A stretch of 64,000 nucleotides of DNA from Methylocystis sp. IM3 (GCF_038070105.1 NZ_JBBPBZ010000005.1:62001-126000), one strand, 5' to 3'. Numbered from the stretch's first letter, positions 53,648 through 63,403 are shown. Translations and numbers: made by a program. Notes: generated by a model from the letters alone, not told the origin.

Positions 53648-54393
53648 CTACGGCAAAAACCGGCTGACGTCCGCAAGCTTGCGCGGCAGATATTCCTCGA
53701 CGACATAGTTCAGGCCCCATTTGGCGAGCGCCTGCTGCTCCGCGCGCACGCCCATGTCGAGCAATTGCTTGATCGCGGCGCTCCATTGTGGATGGGCGAT
53801 GAAGAAAGGATCGTTGCGCAACGCACCTTTCGCCCGCTTTATGTCGACAGGGGTTAAAGGATGCGTCGCGTCCAGGCAATGTGTTTCTTCTTGTAAATGT
53901 CGGGGCGGTTGTTGGCCGTGTCGATCGAAACGTAAAGCTCAGAGGCCAGCGCCTCGCCCTCGACTCGGCTGATAATGTGCAGCGGCTTGCCGACCGTGAG
54001 CTGACCATACATGGCCGCCGCCGAAATCCCCATGCCCTGCTGGCCGCGCGACTGGCTGAGCTTGTGAAATTTCGGGCCATAGAGCAGCTTGCCGAAGATG
54101 CGCGCGATCTGGCTTTCGACGATGCCGGGGCCATTGTCTTCGACGGCGACCCGCGACTGTTCGAGACGCCCGCTTACCTCAACCGAGATTTCCGGCAGCA
54201 CGCCCGCTTCCTCGCAGGCGTCGAGCGCATTGTCGACCGCCTCTTTGACTGCCGTGACCAAGGCCTTGGCGGGCGTATCGAAGCCCAGCAGATGACGGTT
54301 TTTGAGAAAGAACTCCGAAACGGAGATTTCTTTCTGCCTGCCGGCCATTTCCACGGCGGTCGCCGCCTGCGCTTGTCGATCGGACATTTTCAC
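53648..54393 (-). pseudogene. top6B: DNA topoisomerase VI subunit B, internally deleted
   Basis: The first 175 codons are the GHKL ATPase of Top6B: ISVSEFFLKNRHLLGFDTPA, VTAVKEAVDNALDACEEAGV (N-box), VAVEDNGPGIVESQIARIFG (G1) and SRGQQGMGISAAAMYGQLTV (G2). After KKKHIAW the frame meets a stop, and in another frame the very C-terminus follows: LTPVDIKRAKGALRNDPFF, AAIKQLLDMGVRAEQQALAK, LNYVVEEYLPRKLADV. So some 400 codons (transducer region) are gone. Subunit A is not in the window. Topoisomerase VI is rare in bacteria. Confidence 0.87.
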
Positions 54394-54537
54394 GCGATTG
54401 ACCGACGCGGCGCTGGCGCCTGTCCAGGGCCGAGCCTCGCCGGGCGTGGGCTAATGTAAAGACCTTGCAAAAAATCTCGCCATGGGTCGGGGCGGGGCCT
54501 ATTCTCGGCTTGGTGCGCGCCCGCGCGAGGAAGTCCC

Positions 54538-54618
54538 ATGCCGATCCAAAACGCCGAAATCGCCTCGATGTTCGATCAGGCGGCGGAGCTTCTGGAGATC
54601 AAGGGCGACAATCCTTTC
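54538..54618 (+). pseudogene. PolX-type DNA polymerase, N-terminal 27 codons
   Basis: An ATG after GAGG opens IQNAEIASMFDQAAELLEIK followed by GDNPF, the exact start expected for bacterial PolX (polymerase with PHP exonuclease). The homology stops there and is followed by unrelated, opposite-strand sequence. Only a stub is left. Confidence 0.7.
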
Positions 54619-54619
54619 C

Positions 54620-54780
54620 AACACCGCCATTTGTGGCCACGACTCGGCCAATCCGATGCCTTTTAAAAGCGCGCCTCGGACGACCCCCAGATAATTACGA
54701 ACGGGATCGGTAACGGTCAGCCATTGCAAGGCCTCAGGCATAGTCGATATCGGAAAGCTGGATCCTGATAGAGTGAACAT
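54620..54780 (-). pseudogene. ABC-2 type permease, C-terminal fragment
   Basis: The minus strand gives FPISTMPEALQWLTVTDPVR, then YLGVVRGALLKGIGLAESWP, the family-typical end of ABC-2 permeases before the last helix. The rest of the permease and the final segment are missing. It directly abuts the PolX stub. Confidence 0.65.
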
Positions 54781-54795
54781 CCCAAGGAGCGCTCG

Positions 54796-55016
54796 CCGGC
54801 GATTATGCTGGCGCGCAGGGCTCCGTCACGGTCGTCGGCGGCGCGGTGCTCGTCGGCGGCTCCGGCAAGACGAACTCCCTGCAGCCAATCTCGGTGTCGG
54901 CGGGAATCGGTCTCAATCTCTCCACCGGCATCGGCAAATCAGTCTGCAATACATGCCGGTCACACCGCCGCCGCCGGCCGCGGCGCCGAAGAAAGGACGA
55001 GCGGAACATCATTGAG
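54796..55016 (+). pseudogene. DUF992-like fragment with frameshift
   Basis: One frame gives GDYAGAQGSVTVVGGAVLVG and QPISVSAGIGLNLSTGIG, similar to the second half of DUF992 exported proteins. A shift near 54940 moves to SLQYMPVTPPPPAAAPKKGR and a stop. The N-terminal part with the signal peptide is absent. Confidence 0.6.
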
Positions 55017-55410
55017 CGACGGCGAGGTAGGCGGTTTGCCCTTAGCTAGGGGAACCGCCTGACATGCACTCGTTCGCTCAGCCAAGCACAAGCGAGCGCC
55101 CGTCGCATTTTGCGGCGGGCCAACGACGGGCCCGAACGTCCGCGTCTTGTGAGGAGTTGCGTCCCGCACCTCCGCCGGCCGATGGTAATGCCGCTTCGGG
55201 CGCAGGAATTGATTGCCGACGGTCCGCCAGTTTCCGCCGCCCCGTCAAGCGCTCAACGCAAGCAGCCCGGCGTAGGATGCGGGCGACGCGCCAATCGAGG
55301 GCACGTTCGGCCCAGCTTCGTAAGTCGATGTTTTTAGCGCTCGTGAACAGGGCGCGCGGCGCCCCCTTCCTCCGCGGGAAAAACCGCTTTAGATTTTTCT
55401 CCGTTCATCG
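55017..55410 (+). other. Gap with no assignable gene
   Basis: About 390 bases between the DUF992 remnant and the GNAT gene. Open frames are present but are Arg- and Pro-rich and have no known motif; nothing is supported. Confidence 0.45.
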
Positions 55411-56907
55411 ATGAGTGCGTCGCAGGCAGGAGATCCAGTCACCGTGAAAAGGGAACGCGCGCGCCCCTTTGAGATCAGGCTTTCCCTGGAGCTGAGCCGG
55501 GGCGAGCTCGTCCGGTCGTTCGTGCGGGAAGCGGCCCTGCTGGAAGGGGCGCGCTCCCTGATCGCGAGCCTCATCGCCGAGGATACGCTGCACGCCTGGG
55601 CGGTCCTTTGCGCGGTCGCCACCGGTCGGGAAAGCGCCAGCGTGCGCGTCTCATCCTCTCTCGAGGACGTCGAATGCGCGATTGTGGTCAAGGGACATGC
55701 GCGTTTTTCGTCGCTCGTCACGTCGCTTTCGAAATTCGTGCGGCGCGACGCGGGGCTTTCCGTCCGCGAGCGCGGGATCGACGGATGGGAGCTCGGCTTT
55801 CGCCGTCCGCTCACGGAGGAGCTGACGCTCTCCGAATTGTTCGAGAGAGGGATAAGCGAAAGAGCGGCGCCGCAAGCGCGCGCCCCGGCGGTTCCGACCG
55901 CCGATGTTCAGATCGACCTTCCCAAGCGGGAAGACGCCGCAGAGATCGCCCGGTGTTTTCTTGACGTTTACGGTCGCAATTACGTGCATGCGGAGGTGTT
56001 TTCGCCACAGCGCTATTGGAGCAAGGTCGAATGCGGCGAGCTACTTCCCGTGGTGGCGCGCAATGAAAACGGAGAGGTGATCGGACATGTCGCGCTCGAG
56101 CGCGAGCCGGGCGCGGTCATCGCCGAACGCGGCGAGGCGGTCGTGCTGAGCGCCTACCGAGGGCGCCATCTGCTCGAGAAGATGACCGAGCGCCTGTCCG
56201 ATGAGGCGAAGAAGCTCGGCCTGATCGGGATTTTCGCCGTGCCCGTCACCATCCATACCTTTTCCCAACGCAACGACGAGCGGGCGGGCATGCCGGTTTG
56301 CGCCGTCCTGCTCGGCGCGACTTCCGAGGGCTCACACCCCAAGGACGCGGATTATCCGACGGTCGGCCAGCGGCAAAGCAACCTCATCGCCTTTCGTTTC
56401 CTCACGCCGCCGCCCGAACGCGCGATTTGTGCGCCCGAACCCTACCGCGACGTCCTGCGCCGGATTTACGAGAGCCTCGGCGTCGAGGCCTCGCCCCGCG
56501 CGCCTGCCACGCCGGCCATGACGGAGTCGAAAACGAAACTCTCGATCAACCAGCGCGCCTATGGGACGATTTTCTTCGAGCAGATCGGCGCCAACGCCGG
56601 GATCGAGCTCAAGCAAGCTTTTCGGGACGTCCTCGGCCTCGGCGCCCGCGCCGTGCAGCTTTCGGCGCCCCTCGGTGATCCGGGCCTGCCTCTCCTCGTA
56701 AGCCAGGCGCGCGACCTCGGCTTTTTCTTTTGCGGCGTTGGTCCTGCGTTTTTCGATGGGAGCGACATTTTCATGCTTCAATTCCTGTGCGAGCCGCTCG
56801 ACGTCAGGAAGTTGCAACTCTACACGGAGCAAGCGAAGGAACTTGTCTCCTTCATCGAGACGGACCGGAGCCGCCAGACCGGTGAATCACGCCTCGGCCA
56901 AAATTAA
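55411..56907 (+). CDS. GNAT-type acetyltransferase with an N-terminal accessory domain
   Basis: A 498-residue protein. Residues about 15-140 form a domain with RPFEIRLSLELSRGELVRSF and an extended pattern that only faintly suggests an RsbW-type ATPase fold. Residues about 165-310 are GNAT-like: VQIDLPKREDAAEIARCFLD, VVARNENGEVIGHVALERE, EAVVLSAYRGRHLLEKMTER (acetyl-CoA turn). The C-terminal part (about 370-490) repeats alpha/beta blocks such as KLSINQRAYGTIFFEQIGAN. The substrate is unknown. No operon partner on this strand. Confidence 0.75.
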   Translation: MSASQAGDPVTVKRERARPFEIRLSLELSRGELVRSFVREAALLEGARSLIASLIAEDTLHAWAVLCAVATGRESASVRVSSSLEDVECAIVVKGHARFSSLVTSLSKFVRRDAGLSVRERGIDGWELGFRRPLTEELTLSELFERGISERAAPQARAPAVPTADVQIDLPKREDAAEIARCFLDVYGRNYVHAEVFSPQRYWSKVECGELLPVVARNENGEVIGHVALEREPGAVIAERGEAVVLSAYRGRHLLEKMTERLSDEAKKLGLIGIFAVPVTIHTFSQRNDERAGMPVCAVLLGATSEGSHPKDADYPTVGQRQSNLIAFRFLTPPPERAICAPEPYRDVLRRIYESLGVEASPRAPATPAMTESKTKLSINQRAYGTIFFEQIGANAGIELKQAFRDVLGLGARAVQLSAPLGDPGLPLLVSQARDLGFFFCGVGPAFFDGSDIFMLQFLCEPLDVRKLQLYTEQAKELVSFIETDRSRQTGESRLGQN

Positions 56908-57259
56908 TAGGTCCTAAGCCTAACCGCCTTTATGCACCGCTCTGCGGTGAAGAGCGATAATTTGGGGGCGGCTTTTTATTTCCCAGGCGCTGTGAGACGC
57001 ACGTTTTCGTCACCGGCGGTTGAAGTAACCCGCGCCAAAATACTAAACCGCAATCCGTTCCTTCGCGGCATCACAGTCGAAGGCCTGAAGAATTGGGCGA
57101 ACATCAAAACGGAGGGCCTGGTGACACGGTGATTTTCCATCACTTCCCTTTCAAAAGAGGCGGCCCGTCCCGCTGGCCGCGGTCATTACCTCTGCATCAC
57201 CTTCATTTCCGGCTCTCTGCCTCGGGAAGCGTGTTTGTCTGGAAGCGTTATACCAGCGG
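56908..57259 (+). other. Gap before an insertion sequence
   Basis: About 350 bases. A 66-residue frame at 56932 has no support. The right part should contain one end of the IS630 element, whose terminal repeat I could not identify. Confidence 0.4.
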
Positions 57260-58329
57260 CTATGAGGTATGACCGATATGAGCCCAGTCGCGCATCCCGA
57301 TTGATGTGATTGTTTCGGGCTGGGCGATAAGCCTTCGCCATGCGTCGCAAGTGGCGTCGATAATGGCGTCGTAATCGTCGAAGACACGGTTGGAGAGCCA
57401 GTTCTGGCGCAGATACTGCCAGATGTTCTCTACCGGATTGAGCTCCGGCGCCCGCGACGGCAACAGGATCGGCGTGATGTTCCTGGGCATGACGAGCTTT
57501 GTCGTCGTATGCCATCCGGCGCGGTCGAGCAGCAGCACAGCATGCGCGCCCTTTGCGACATGGCGGGATATCTCCTCGATGTGAAGCTGCATCATCTCGG
57601 TATCGACACGCGGCAGCGCCAGCGCTGCCCCCTTGCCCTTGGCCGGGCAGATCGCGCCAAAGAGATAGGCGTTTTCATAGCGCTGATCGGCGGGCTGACG
57701 CGGCCGCGTCCCACGTCTCGCCCATTGACGAACAAGGCCGTTCTTCTGCCCGATGCGCGCTTCGTCTTGGAACCAGATTTCAATGGGCGTCTTCGGCGGC
57801 AAATGGGCCACATGCGCACTCAGCGTCGCTTCGAAGTTTTTTTATAGGCTTCGACGGTCCCCTCATCTTGCGCCGGATGGCGCGGTCGTGCGCTGATGTG
57901 GGAGAAGCCCAGCTTCTTCAAAAGCGTTCCGACATAGCGCTCGTGAAAGTCGATTTCAAAGCGTTCCTTGATCACGCGCCGGAGATCGACGCGGCGCCAG
58001 CGCACACCGCCATCCTGCTCGCGATCCGGCCCGGCTTCGACGATCCTGGCAAACTCAGCCAGTTGCTCCGAGGAAAGGCGAGGCTTGGGGCCGTTCGTCC
58101 AATGGTCGAAGAGCCCTTCCGGGCCGCCGGCGTTGAAGCGATGAACCCAGTCGCGCAAGGTTTGCCGGTCCATGCCGCCGATCCTGGCGGCTTCGGCCCG
58201 GTCCTTACCGTCGCGGACCGCCGCCAGCGCCAACAGTCGCCGGCTTTGACTGACGTCCTTCGAGCGCCGGGCCAAGCCCCGCGGCTCATCCGCCGAGAAA
58301 TCCTCTCGTAATCTCACTGCCGCTGGCAT
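57260..58329 (-). mobile_element. IS630-family transposase in two frames joined by an A7 slippery site
   Basis: The upstream frame (58329-57820) gives the helix-turn-helix region with SQSRRLLALAAVRDGKDRAE and WVHRFNAGGPEGLFDHWT, ending soon after EAYKK. The downstream frame (57811-57260) has the catalytic part: IWFQDEARIGQKNGLVRQWA (Asp), HAVLLLDRAGWHTT (Asp) and LPSRAPELNPVENIWQYLR (Glu). The frames meet at seven consecutive A residues on the coding strand (57843-57837). Slipping back one base there yields EAYKKNFEATLSAHVAHLPP, an uninterrupted join. So the element can be intact with programmed -1 frameshifting. Length matches the family. Confidence 0.85.
57837..57843 (-). promoter_or_regulatory. 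A7 slippery heptamer for -1 frameshifting
   Basis: On the coding strand the sequence TAT-AAA-AAA-ACT has seven A. In the zero frame translation ends a few codons later (TSKRR stop); in the -1 frame it enters the catalytic half with no lost residue. Such runs are known frameshift sites in IS630 and IS1-type elements. Confidence 0.6.
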
Positions 58330-58748
58330 GGCGCGAATCTCCTTCGCGCCTAATGAGTCAGAAAAATCTCCTCAGAGGAATCCTCCCATGAGTCAGTCGG
58401 CAAGACCGTTGGTATTACGGCCGCCCGCTTGTCAGCTGCGGTTCTGCGGCGAGACCTGCAGGGCGTAGGTCGTCAGCGCGGGGATCTCGCGCATCCCCGC
58501 CTGAGCGAGCGACCACAGGCCGAATGTGGTCCGTCCATTCCTAAGGCCTGATCGAGCGACATTCGGATCCTCGCTGAGCGGGAAAGGTCGCGAGGCAACG
58601 CGGGTGAATTTTGCACGTGCCTTTTTGGCCAAAAGATAAACGGACCAAATTGGTCGCATTCTTATGAAAAAGCATTTTTGGCAGAAATCATCTCGTGATT
58701 GACGGCCTCGTTCGGCCGCGCGACCGCGGCCGAGACAGAACCGTCTGC
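58330..58748. other. Gap with a possible gene tail
   Basis: About 420 bases. A minus-strand frame ending at 58432 contains RSGLRNGRTTFGLWSLAQAG and PALTTYALQVSPQNRS, which reads like the C-terminus of a real protein, but its start and family are not evident. The other IS630 end should be in the right half near 58330-58400. Confidence 0.35.
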
Positions 58749-60389
58749 TCATTTGCAGAACTTCGGAGGCTCGAATTGGTGCTCTGAGACATCGAGCTCA
58801 CCGACGTGTGTGGGACTCGCGCCAGAAGTAAAAAGTTTGGCCATTGAGCTTTGAGCGTTCACGCGACAGCTTGGAAGATGATCCAAGTGGAAGCAGTCCT
58901 GAATGAGCTTGATTACCGCGGTCGTATCATACTGCGTAGAGTCGACCACGTCTTTAGGCGCAAGCGGAGAAATCAAAATTGCCGGAATGCGCGAGCCCGG
59001 GTCAAAAGCGTCGGCCTTCCACTTGACGCTGGACGCTTTCGGAGGGGGAACGTGATCCCAGAACCCGCCGTACTCATCATAAACTATGATCATTGCGAAG
59101 CTGTTCTTGCTTGGACTCTGCTCCAATAGGTGCAGAATGCGCTCTATGTGCTCCGCACCGCTAATTATTCCAGCGTAGCCGGGATGCTCATTCAAATTGC
59201 CGGTTGGCTTGTAGAAGGCCACAGGCGGCAATTTATCATTGACGATGTCTTCCTCCAGCGCGGCCTCTCCTTTCAGGTGCAGATTGCGTTCTGCGCGGCC
59301 TTTTTCAGTGTCTGGACTGAAGCGCTCGAAGTACGCGAAGGGCTGATGATGCCATTGGAACCGGAATACATTGAGGAGCATGTCGTCTTGCTCCACGTTG
59401 CGCTTTTGGGTTATCGCCAAGTCCCATCCGCCCGCGTACCAGCGCCAATCAACTCCCTTCGCTGTCAACATGTCGCCGATGGTCGGGGCGTTTTGGCCCG
59501 GTAGCAGAATTTCGCCTTGTTTTCCATCATTAAAGAAGATGGACTGAACAGTGTTGACTGCCCAGTCGTCTGGCCTGGCGGTGACGATGTTATCGCCTTT
59601 CGGACCTTCGATGGGGGCGCCGTTTTCATCGAGATGCGACCGTAGATCATCATGTGCGTCGGGCCATGCTGGAGAGCAGCCGCAGATCAGCCAAAAATGA
59701 TTTAGGAACGAACCGCCGAACGCGCCTTGGAAAAAGTGATCCATCAAAACGCCCTTATGCGCCAAGCGCCAAAGAGGCGTGCTCTCCAGTGCCTCTTTGC
59801 TGTAATGGCCCATCACCAGCGCACCTGCATCAGACCAAGCGGCGTATTGGTCCATCTCGCCGCCGTGGATTTGTGCACGGTGAGTGTAAAAACGATGGCG
59901 AAGGTCTCTGACTACGGTTGCAATGGAGACCCCAGGGAGAACGCCATCAATTCGAAATGGCCCGTTCGGCAAACCAACCAACGCTTCGACCGCTCGTAAC
60001 GACGTGGGATTATCTGCCCCAGTGAAAGGGTCCTTCGCTGGAGGCAAATATTCGTATGGCTTGCCTTTCTTATCGCTCTGCTTTGCATGAGCCCCCAGAT
60101 TCGCGATGCCATCGGCGCCGGGATATTCCCCAAACAGGTTGTCGAAGCGGTGGTTCTCCATGTAGACGATAAGAACATGGCTTACGCGGTCAAGCGACTC
60201 TTCGCCCCTAGAGTGCGAAGGAAACGTCACGCTCAGCGCGAGGGCGCAGATGGAATAGGACAGGTTCGCTATCGCGTTACAGAATCGCAAGTTAGTCTCC
60301 AATGGGAACAGAAAGTTTCGTTGCGGTCGCTCAAGTGCAGACAATCGACCAGACGCCCCCGGCGTCGTACCCACTGCCTGCAGTCGCAC
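58749..60389 (-). CDS. Secreted phospholipase C / acid phosphatase-type phosphoesterase
   Basis: About 546 residues of the AcpA/PLC phosphoesterase family. The hydrophobic stretch NAIANLSYSICALALSVTF near residue 40 looks like a signal-peptide core, so the true start may be inside the GTG at 60389. Family blocks: VLIVYMENHRFDNLFGEYPG (metal and nucleophile region), QIHGGEMDQYAAW, LMDHFFQGAFGGSFLNHFWL, IIVYDEYGGFWDHVPPPKA and GSRIPAILISPLA. It should release phosphate or head groups from lipids or phosphoesters outside the cytoplasm. Isolated gene with no operon partner. Confidence 0.87.
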   Translation of the reverse strand: MRLQAVGTTPGASGRLSALERPQRNFLFPLETNLRFCNAIANLSYSICALALSVTFPSHSRGEESLDRVSHVLIVYMENHRFDNLFGEYPGADGIANLGAHAKQSDKKGKPYEYLPPAKDPFTGADNPTSLRAVEALVGLPNGPFRIDGVLPGVSIATVVRDLRHRFYTHRAQIHGGEMDQYAAWSDAGALVMGHYSKEALESTPLWRLAHKGVLMDHFFQGAFGGSFLNHFWLICGCSPAWPDAHDDLRSHLDENGAPIEGPKGDNIVTARPDDWAVNTVQSIFFNDGKQGEILLPGQNAPTIGDMLTAKGVDWRWYAGGWDLAITQKRNVEQDDMLLNVFRFQWHHQPFAYFERFSPDTEKGRAERNLHLKGEAALEEDIVNDKLPPVAFYKPTGNLNEHPGYAGIISGAEHIERILHLLEQSPSKNSFAMIIVYDEYGGFWDHVPPPKASSVKWKADAFDPGSRIPAILISPLAPKDVVDSTQYDTTAVIKLIQDCFHLDHLPSCRVNAQSSMAKLFTSGASPTHVGELDVSEHQFEPPKFCK

Positions 60390-60687
60390 ATGGTAGCGCC
60401 TGTGACCTGCCCCACCGAGGAATTCAACGCCTATTGTGAATATGTTCCAGATTCATGGCTTGTGCGGAGAAAATTGGTGTATGCGCCGAGCAGGCCTCGC
60501 CACTCACGCTGTCTAGCACGGCTAATTGCCATGCTATCGAGTTTGCCTAGAAAATCTGTTCATGGTGGTTGGGCATTTGTCCGCTCTCTAAATCTAAAGG
60601 ACCAACGCCCAAAATTACGAAGGTCGCGGCTGTTTGGTCAGGCTGGCTTGATCGCGTCCGGCGACAGGCCCTGGCCAGGTCTGGCGC

Positions 60688-61131
60688 TCAGCCCAGCATC
60701 ATTAACAGCTTGGTCACGGCTCGATCAAAACCGCGGGTAGGCAGGTAACAAAACGGGTTGGTTGCGACCGGCCCCTCCTTGCACCGTGCGTTGTGAGGAT
60801 CCCATTCATAGCCAAACTTTTTCATGCAATCGATGATTTTGACCTGCATGACGCGGCTATCTTTATGCCGTTCCTCGGGCAGGGCCGTCTCCAGATCGAG
60901 CCGACACTCGAGAACATCGCTCCGCTGCCCATTGAGAAAGCGCATGCTCATGTCGCTTGACGCGAAAATGAGTTCGGCCAAGAAAAGGAGCGACAGACCG
61001 CCGGCGAGGGCCGCTCTTTCGGCCAGCTTCTTCTCGAAGAAATGGATATCCAGGAATGACAGTGCGCCGGCCGCGAACAGCCCGGCGCCGAGCACCAGAA
61101 TCACCGGCGCAACGAACGCAATCATCTCCAC
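60688..61131 (-). CDS. Hypothetical protein with two membrane helices
   Basis: A 147-residue protein. Hydrophobic helices lie at about 3-26 and 40-58, followed by a soluble region with four Cys (ECRLDLE, IDCMKKFGYEW, NARCKEG, NPFCYLP) that could form disulfides in the periplasm. Family not recognised. Confidence 0.6.
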   Translation of the reverse strand: MEMIAFVAPVILVLGAGLFAAGALSFLDIHFFEKKLAERAALAGGLSLLFLAELIFASSDMSMRFLNGQRSDVLECRLDLETALPEERHKDSRVMQVKIIDCMKKFGYEWDPHNARCKEGPVATNPFCYLPTRGFDRAVTKLLMMLG

Positions 61132-61192
61132 GAGGCGATGTCCAGATTTATCGTGATTTTAGCCAACGCCGACATTCCATTATACAAACAGT

Positions 61193-61750
61193 TCAGGGCG
61201 ACGCAATTTTAGGGCTTGCGTCAGCGCCCATCGTTTTCATGTCGACGAGCTCAGCCGACTCCATCAACGCTGCGAGGGCGCTCAACTCCATCTCGATAAC
61301 CGTAATGTCTTCATGTTCAGTCACGACCCCGCCCCATTTTGCGATGCGATCAGACGGCTGGTAAGCCGCAAGGTAGAGGGTCATTCGTTCGGTTGAGACG
61401 CCAGGTATTGTCCAAACGGCGCCGATGCGTTCGAGCGAACGTAAATGAAGCCCGGCTTCTTCGAGCGCCTCGCGCCGCGCCGATGCGACGCTGTCCGAAT
61501 CCTCGACGAGGCCGGCGATCACTTCCAGAGTATACTCCTGCCTCGTCGTCAGGAATGGTGGCGCTCTGAATTGTCTAACCAGGATGGCGGTTTTTCGCTC
61601 GGGATCAAAGGCGAGCACCGCTACGGCGACGCCGTGATCCTCGACCTCTCGCTGGAGGATTTGTCCGTTGGGCAATCGAATGCCTGCCACCGAAAGGGTG
61701 GTCCATCCCTCGCAACGGGTTTCGACATTCAAAAGTTCGTTTTTCATCAT
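61193..61750 (-). CDS. Nudix hydrolase (ADP-sugar pyrophosphatase-like)
   Basis: A 185-residue enzyme that cleaves nucleoside-diphosphate derivatives. The Nudix box is GLVEDSDSVASARREALEEA followed by GL; the metal-binding REALEEAGL core is intact, while the first acidic position is Asp instead of Glu. The flanking blocks VAVAVLAFDPERKTAILVRQ and FRAPPF are typical of the ADP-ribose/GDP-mannose branch. The substrate cannot be fixed from sequence. Confidence 0.85.
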   Translation of the reverse strand: MMKNELLNVETRCEGWTTLSVAGIRLPNGQILQREVEDHGVAVAVLAFDPERKTAILVRQFRAPPFLTTRQEYTLEVIAGLVEDSDSVASARREALEEAGLHLRSLERIGAVWTIPGVSTERMTLYLAAYQPSDRIAKWGGVVTEHEDITVIEMELSALAALMESAELVDMKTMGADASPKIASP

Positions 61751-61813
61751 GGACCGCCGCGCTCGGGGGACGAAAAGAAGCCTCGCAGCGAAAGGATCCT
61801 CACCCGCTCGCCG

Positions 61814-62170
61814 TCAGCAGGTCACATGCATGAGGCCGACCTTTCTCTTGCGTGTCTCGTTGAACGAATGAATGGCTTCAGGCGTCGGCTGGAGCACGAC
61901 GTTGCAACCTTTTTTACTCAAATATTCGCTCGCCTCTGGAGAAAGGCGTACGTTGTCTTGTTGGCCTGTTCCAACAATCACGATTTCGCAACCATCTTCG
62001 TAGACGAACTTGGCCTCATCTTTGGATATGATGTGCGAGGTCCCGTACTTTTCCTTCGACAGCTTCTTTTTCCGTTTTTCGATGTCGCCCGAGAGACGAA
62101 TGATGACGTCATGTTCATACGTCTTGCCGTCGACCGTGATGCTGCCGAATCGACTGTCGTCTATCGTCAT
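61814..62170 (-). CDS. Mth938-like domain protein
   Basis: A 118-residue protein. It fits the Mth938/NDUFAF3-like domain: FGSITVDGKTYEHDVIIRLS, SHIISKDEAKFVYEDGCEIV, IVGTGQQDNVRLSPEASEYL and LQPTPEAIHSFNETRKRKVG. The ATG at 62170 follows GGAAGGAAG. Such proteins often sit beside AmmeMemoRadiSam genes, as here (64 bases downstream of amrS on the same strand). Role unknown. Confidence 0.85.
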   Translation of the reverse strand: MTIDDSRFGSITVDGKTYEHDVIIRLSGDIEKRKKKLSKEKYGTSHIISKDEAKFVYEDGCEIVIVGTGQQDNVRLSPEASEYLSKKGCNVVLQPTPEAIHSFNETRKRKVGLMHVTC

Positions 62171-62234
62171 CTTCCTTCCTTTCGCAGCGGTGTCCTTCAC
62201 GATCCGCCCCCGACAAGATTATGCCGTCGGTAAT

Positions 62235-63359
62235 TCATCTCGGATTAGGTATGTAGCTGGCATTAGCCAGCCGCACTGGCAGGCGATGGGAGCCCCATAA
62301 CCCGGGTTCCGCCTCGAAGACGCCATCGCAAGTTTCTCCGCAGCTTAAGCAGCGACCGTCTTCGGTCATCGCCCAAGACGTAATGTCATACCGGTCGCGG
62401 CCAATCAGACGCTGGTTGCAATTATGGCAATAAGTGCTCTGGCCAGCCTCGTCGCGCACGTTGCCCGTGTAGACGTAGCGAAGCCCGTTTTCCAAAGCGA
62501 TTTTCCGCGCAGTTTGCAACGTTGCCGCCGGTGTTGGCGGAGTCTCGCGCATGCGCCAGTCCGGGTGGAAGGCGGAAAAGTGGAGAGGCGTGTCCGGTGC
62601 AAGCCGCTCCCTGACCCAGCTGCTTAAAGCCTCGATTTCTGCCGGAGAATCATTCTGGCCAGGGATTAGCAGCGTCGTAATCTCCAGCCAGCAAGGGGTC
62701 TCATGCTTTACATATTCGAGCGTCTCGAGGACGGGCCGCAGTTCGGCCGAACATAACGTCTTATAAAAGCCCTCGGAGAAGCCCTTGAGATCGATGTTCG
62801 CCGCGTCCATGACGCCAAACAGTTCCTTGCGGGCTTCGGGCGTGATGTATCCTGCGGTCACCGCCACGGTTTTGAGCCCTGCGTCGTGGCAGGCGGCAGC
62901 GACGTCCACGGCGTATTCGAGGAAGATCACGGGGTCGTTATAGGTAAAGGCGACCGACTTCGCTCCCAGCTCCTTCGCCGCTTGGGCAATGGCCTGGGGA
63001 GAGGCTTCATCCTGGAGGCGATCGAACTCGGTCGCCTTGGAGATGTCCCAGTTCTGGCAAAACTTGCAGGTGAGATTACAGCCTGCGGTTCCGAAGGAGA
63101 GCACGGGCGATCCGGGCAGAAAATGGTTGAGCGGCTTCTTCTCGATCGGATCGATGCAGAACCCCGACGACCGGCCGTAAGTGGTTAAGACGATCTCATT
63201 GCCTTCACGCGCCCTTACAAAACACAGCCCGCGTTGACCGTCTCGCAGCTTGCAAAAACGCGGACAGAGATCACATTGGATGCGGTCGTCCTCAAGTTGA
63301 TGCCAATAACGGGCGGATCTCGCCGGCGTCGACGTGGGATGAAGTGTTGCTGCGTTCAT
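62235..63359 (-). CDS. amrS: AmmeMemoRadiSam-system radical SAM enzyme
   Basis: A 374-residue radical SAM protein. The cluster motif is CNLTCKFC with Cys94, Cys98 and Cys101. Before it, CDLCPRFCKLRDGQRGLCFV supplies a Cys-rich front block (Cys29, 32, 36, 46), and the C-terminus has CHNCNQRLIGR and CLSCGETCDG, giving possible additional metal sites. TFYNDPVIFLEYAVD-type and DIDLKG-type blocks (TYNDPVIFLEYA, ANIDLKGFSEGFYK) are typical for this subfamily. It is divergent from the Memo gene with 44 bases between, and its activity is unknown. Confidence 0.93.
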   Translation of the reverse strand: MNAATLHPTSTPARSARYWHQLEDDRIQCDLCPRFCKLRDGQRGLCFVRAREGNEIVLTTYGRSSGFCIDPIEKKPLNHFLPGSPVLSFGTAGCNLTCKFCQNWDISKATEFDRLQDEASPQAIAQAAKELGAKSVAFTYNDPVIFLEYAVDVAAACHDAGLKTVAVTAGYITPEARKELFGVMDAANIDLKGFSEGFYKTLCSAELRPVLETLEYVKHETPCWLEITTLLIPGQNDSPAEIEALSSWVRERLAPDTPLHFSAFHPDWRMRETPPTPAATLQTARKIALENGLRYVYTGNVRDEAGQSTYCHNCNQRLIGRDRYDITSWAMTEDGRCLSCGETCDGVFEAEPGLWGSHRLPVRLANASYIPNPR

Positions 63360-63403
63360 GACCGCTAGATGGCGACGCAGAGCGCAGAATGAAAGGGGTT
63401 TAA

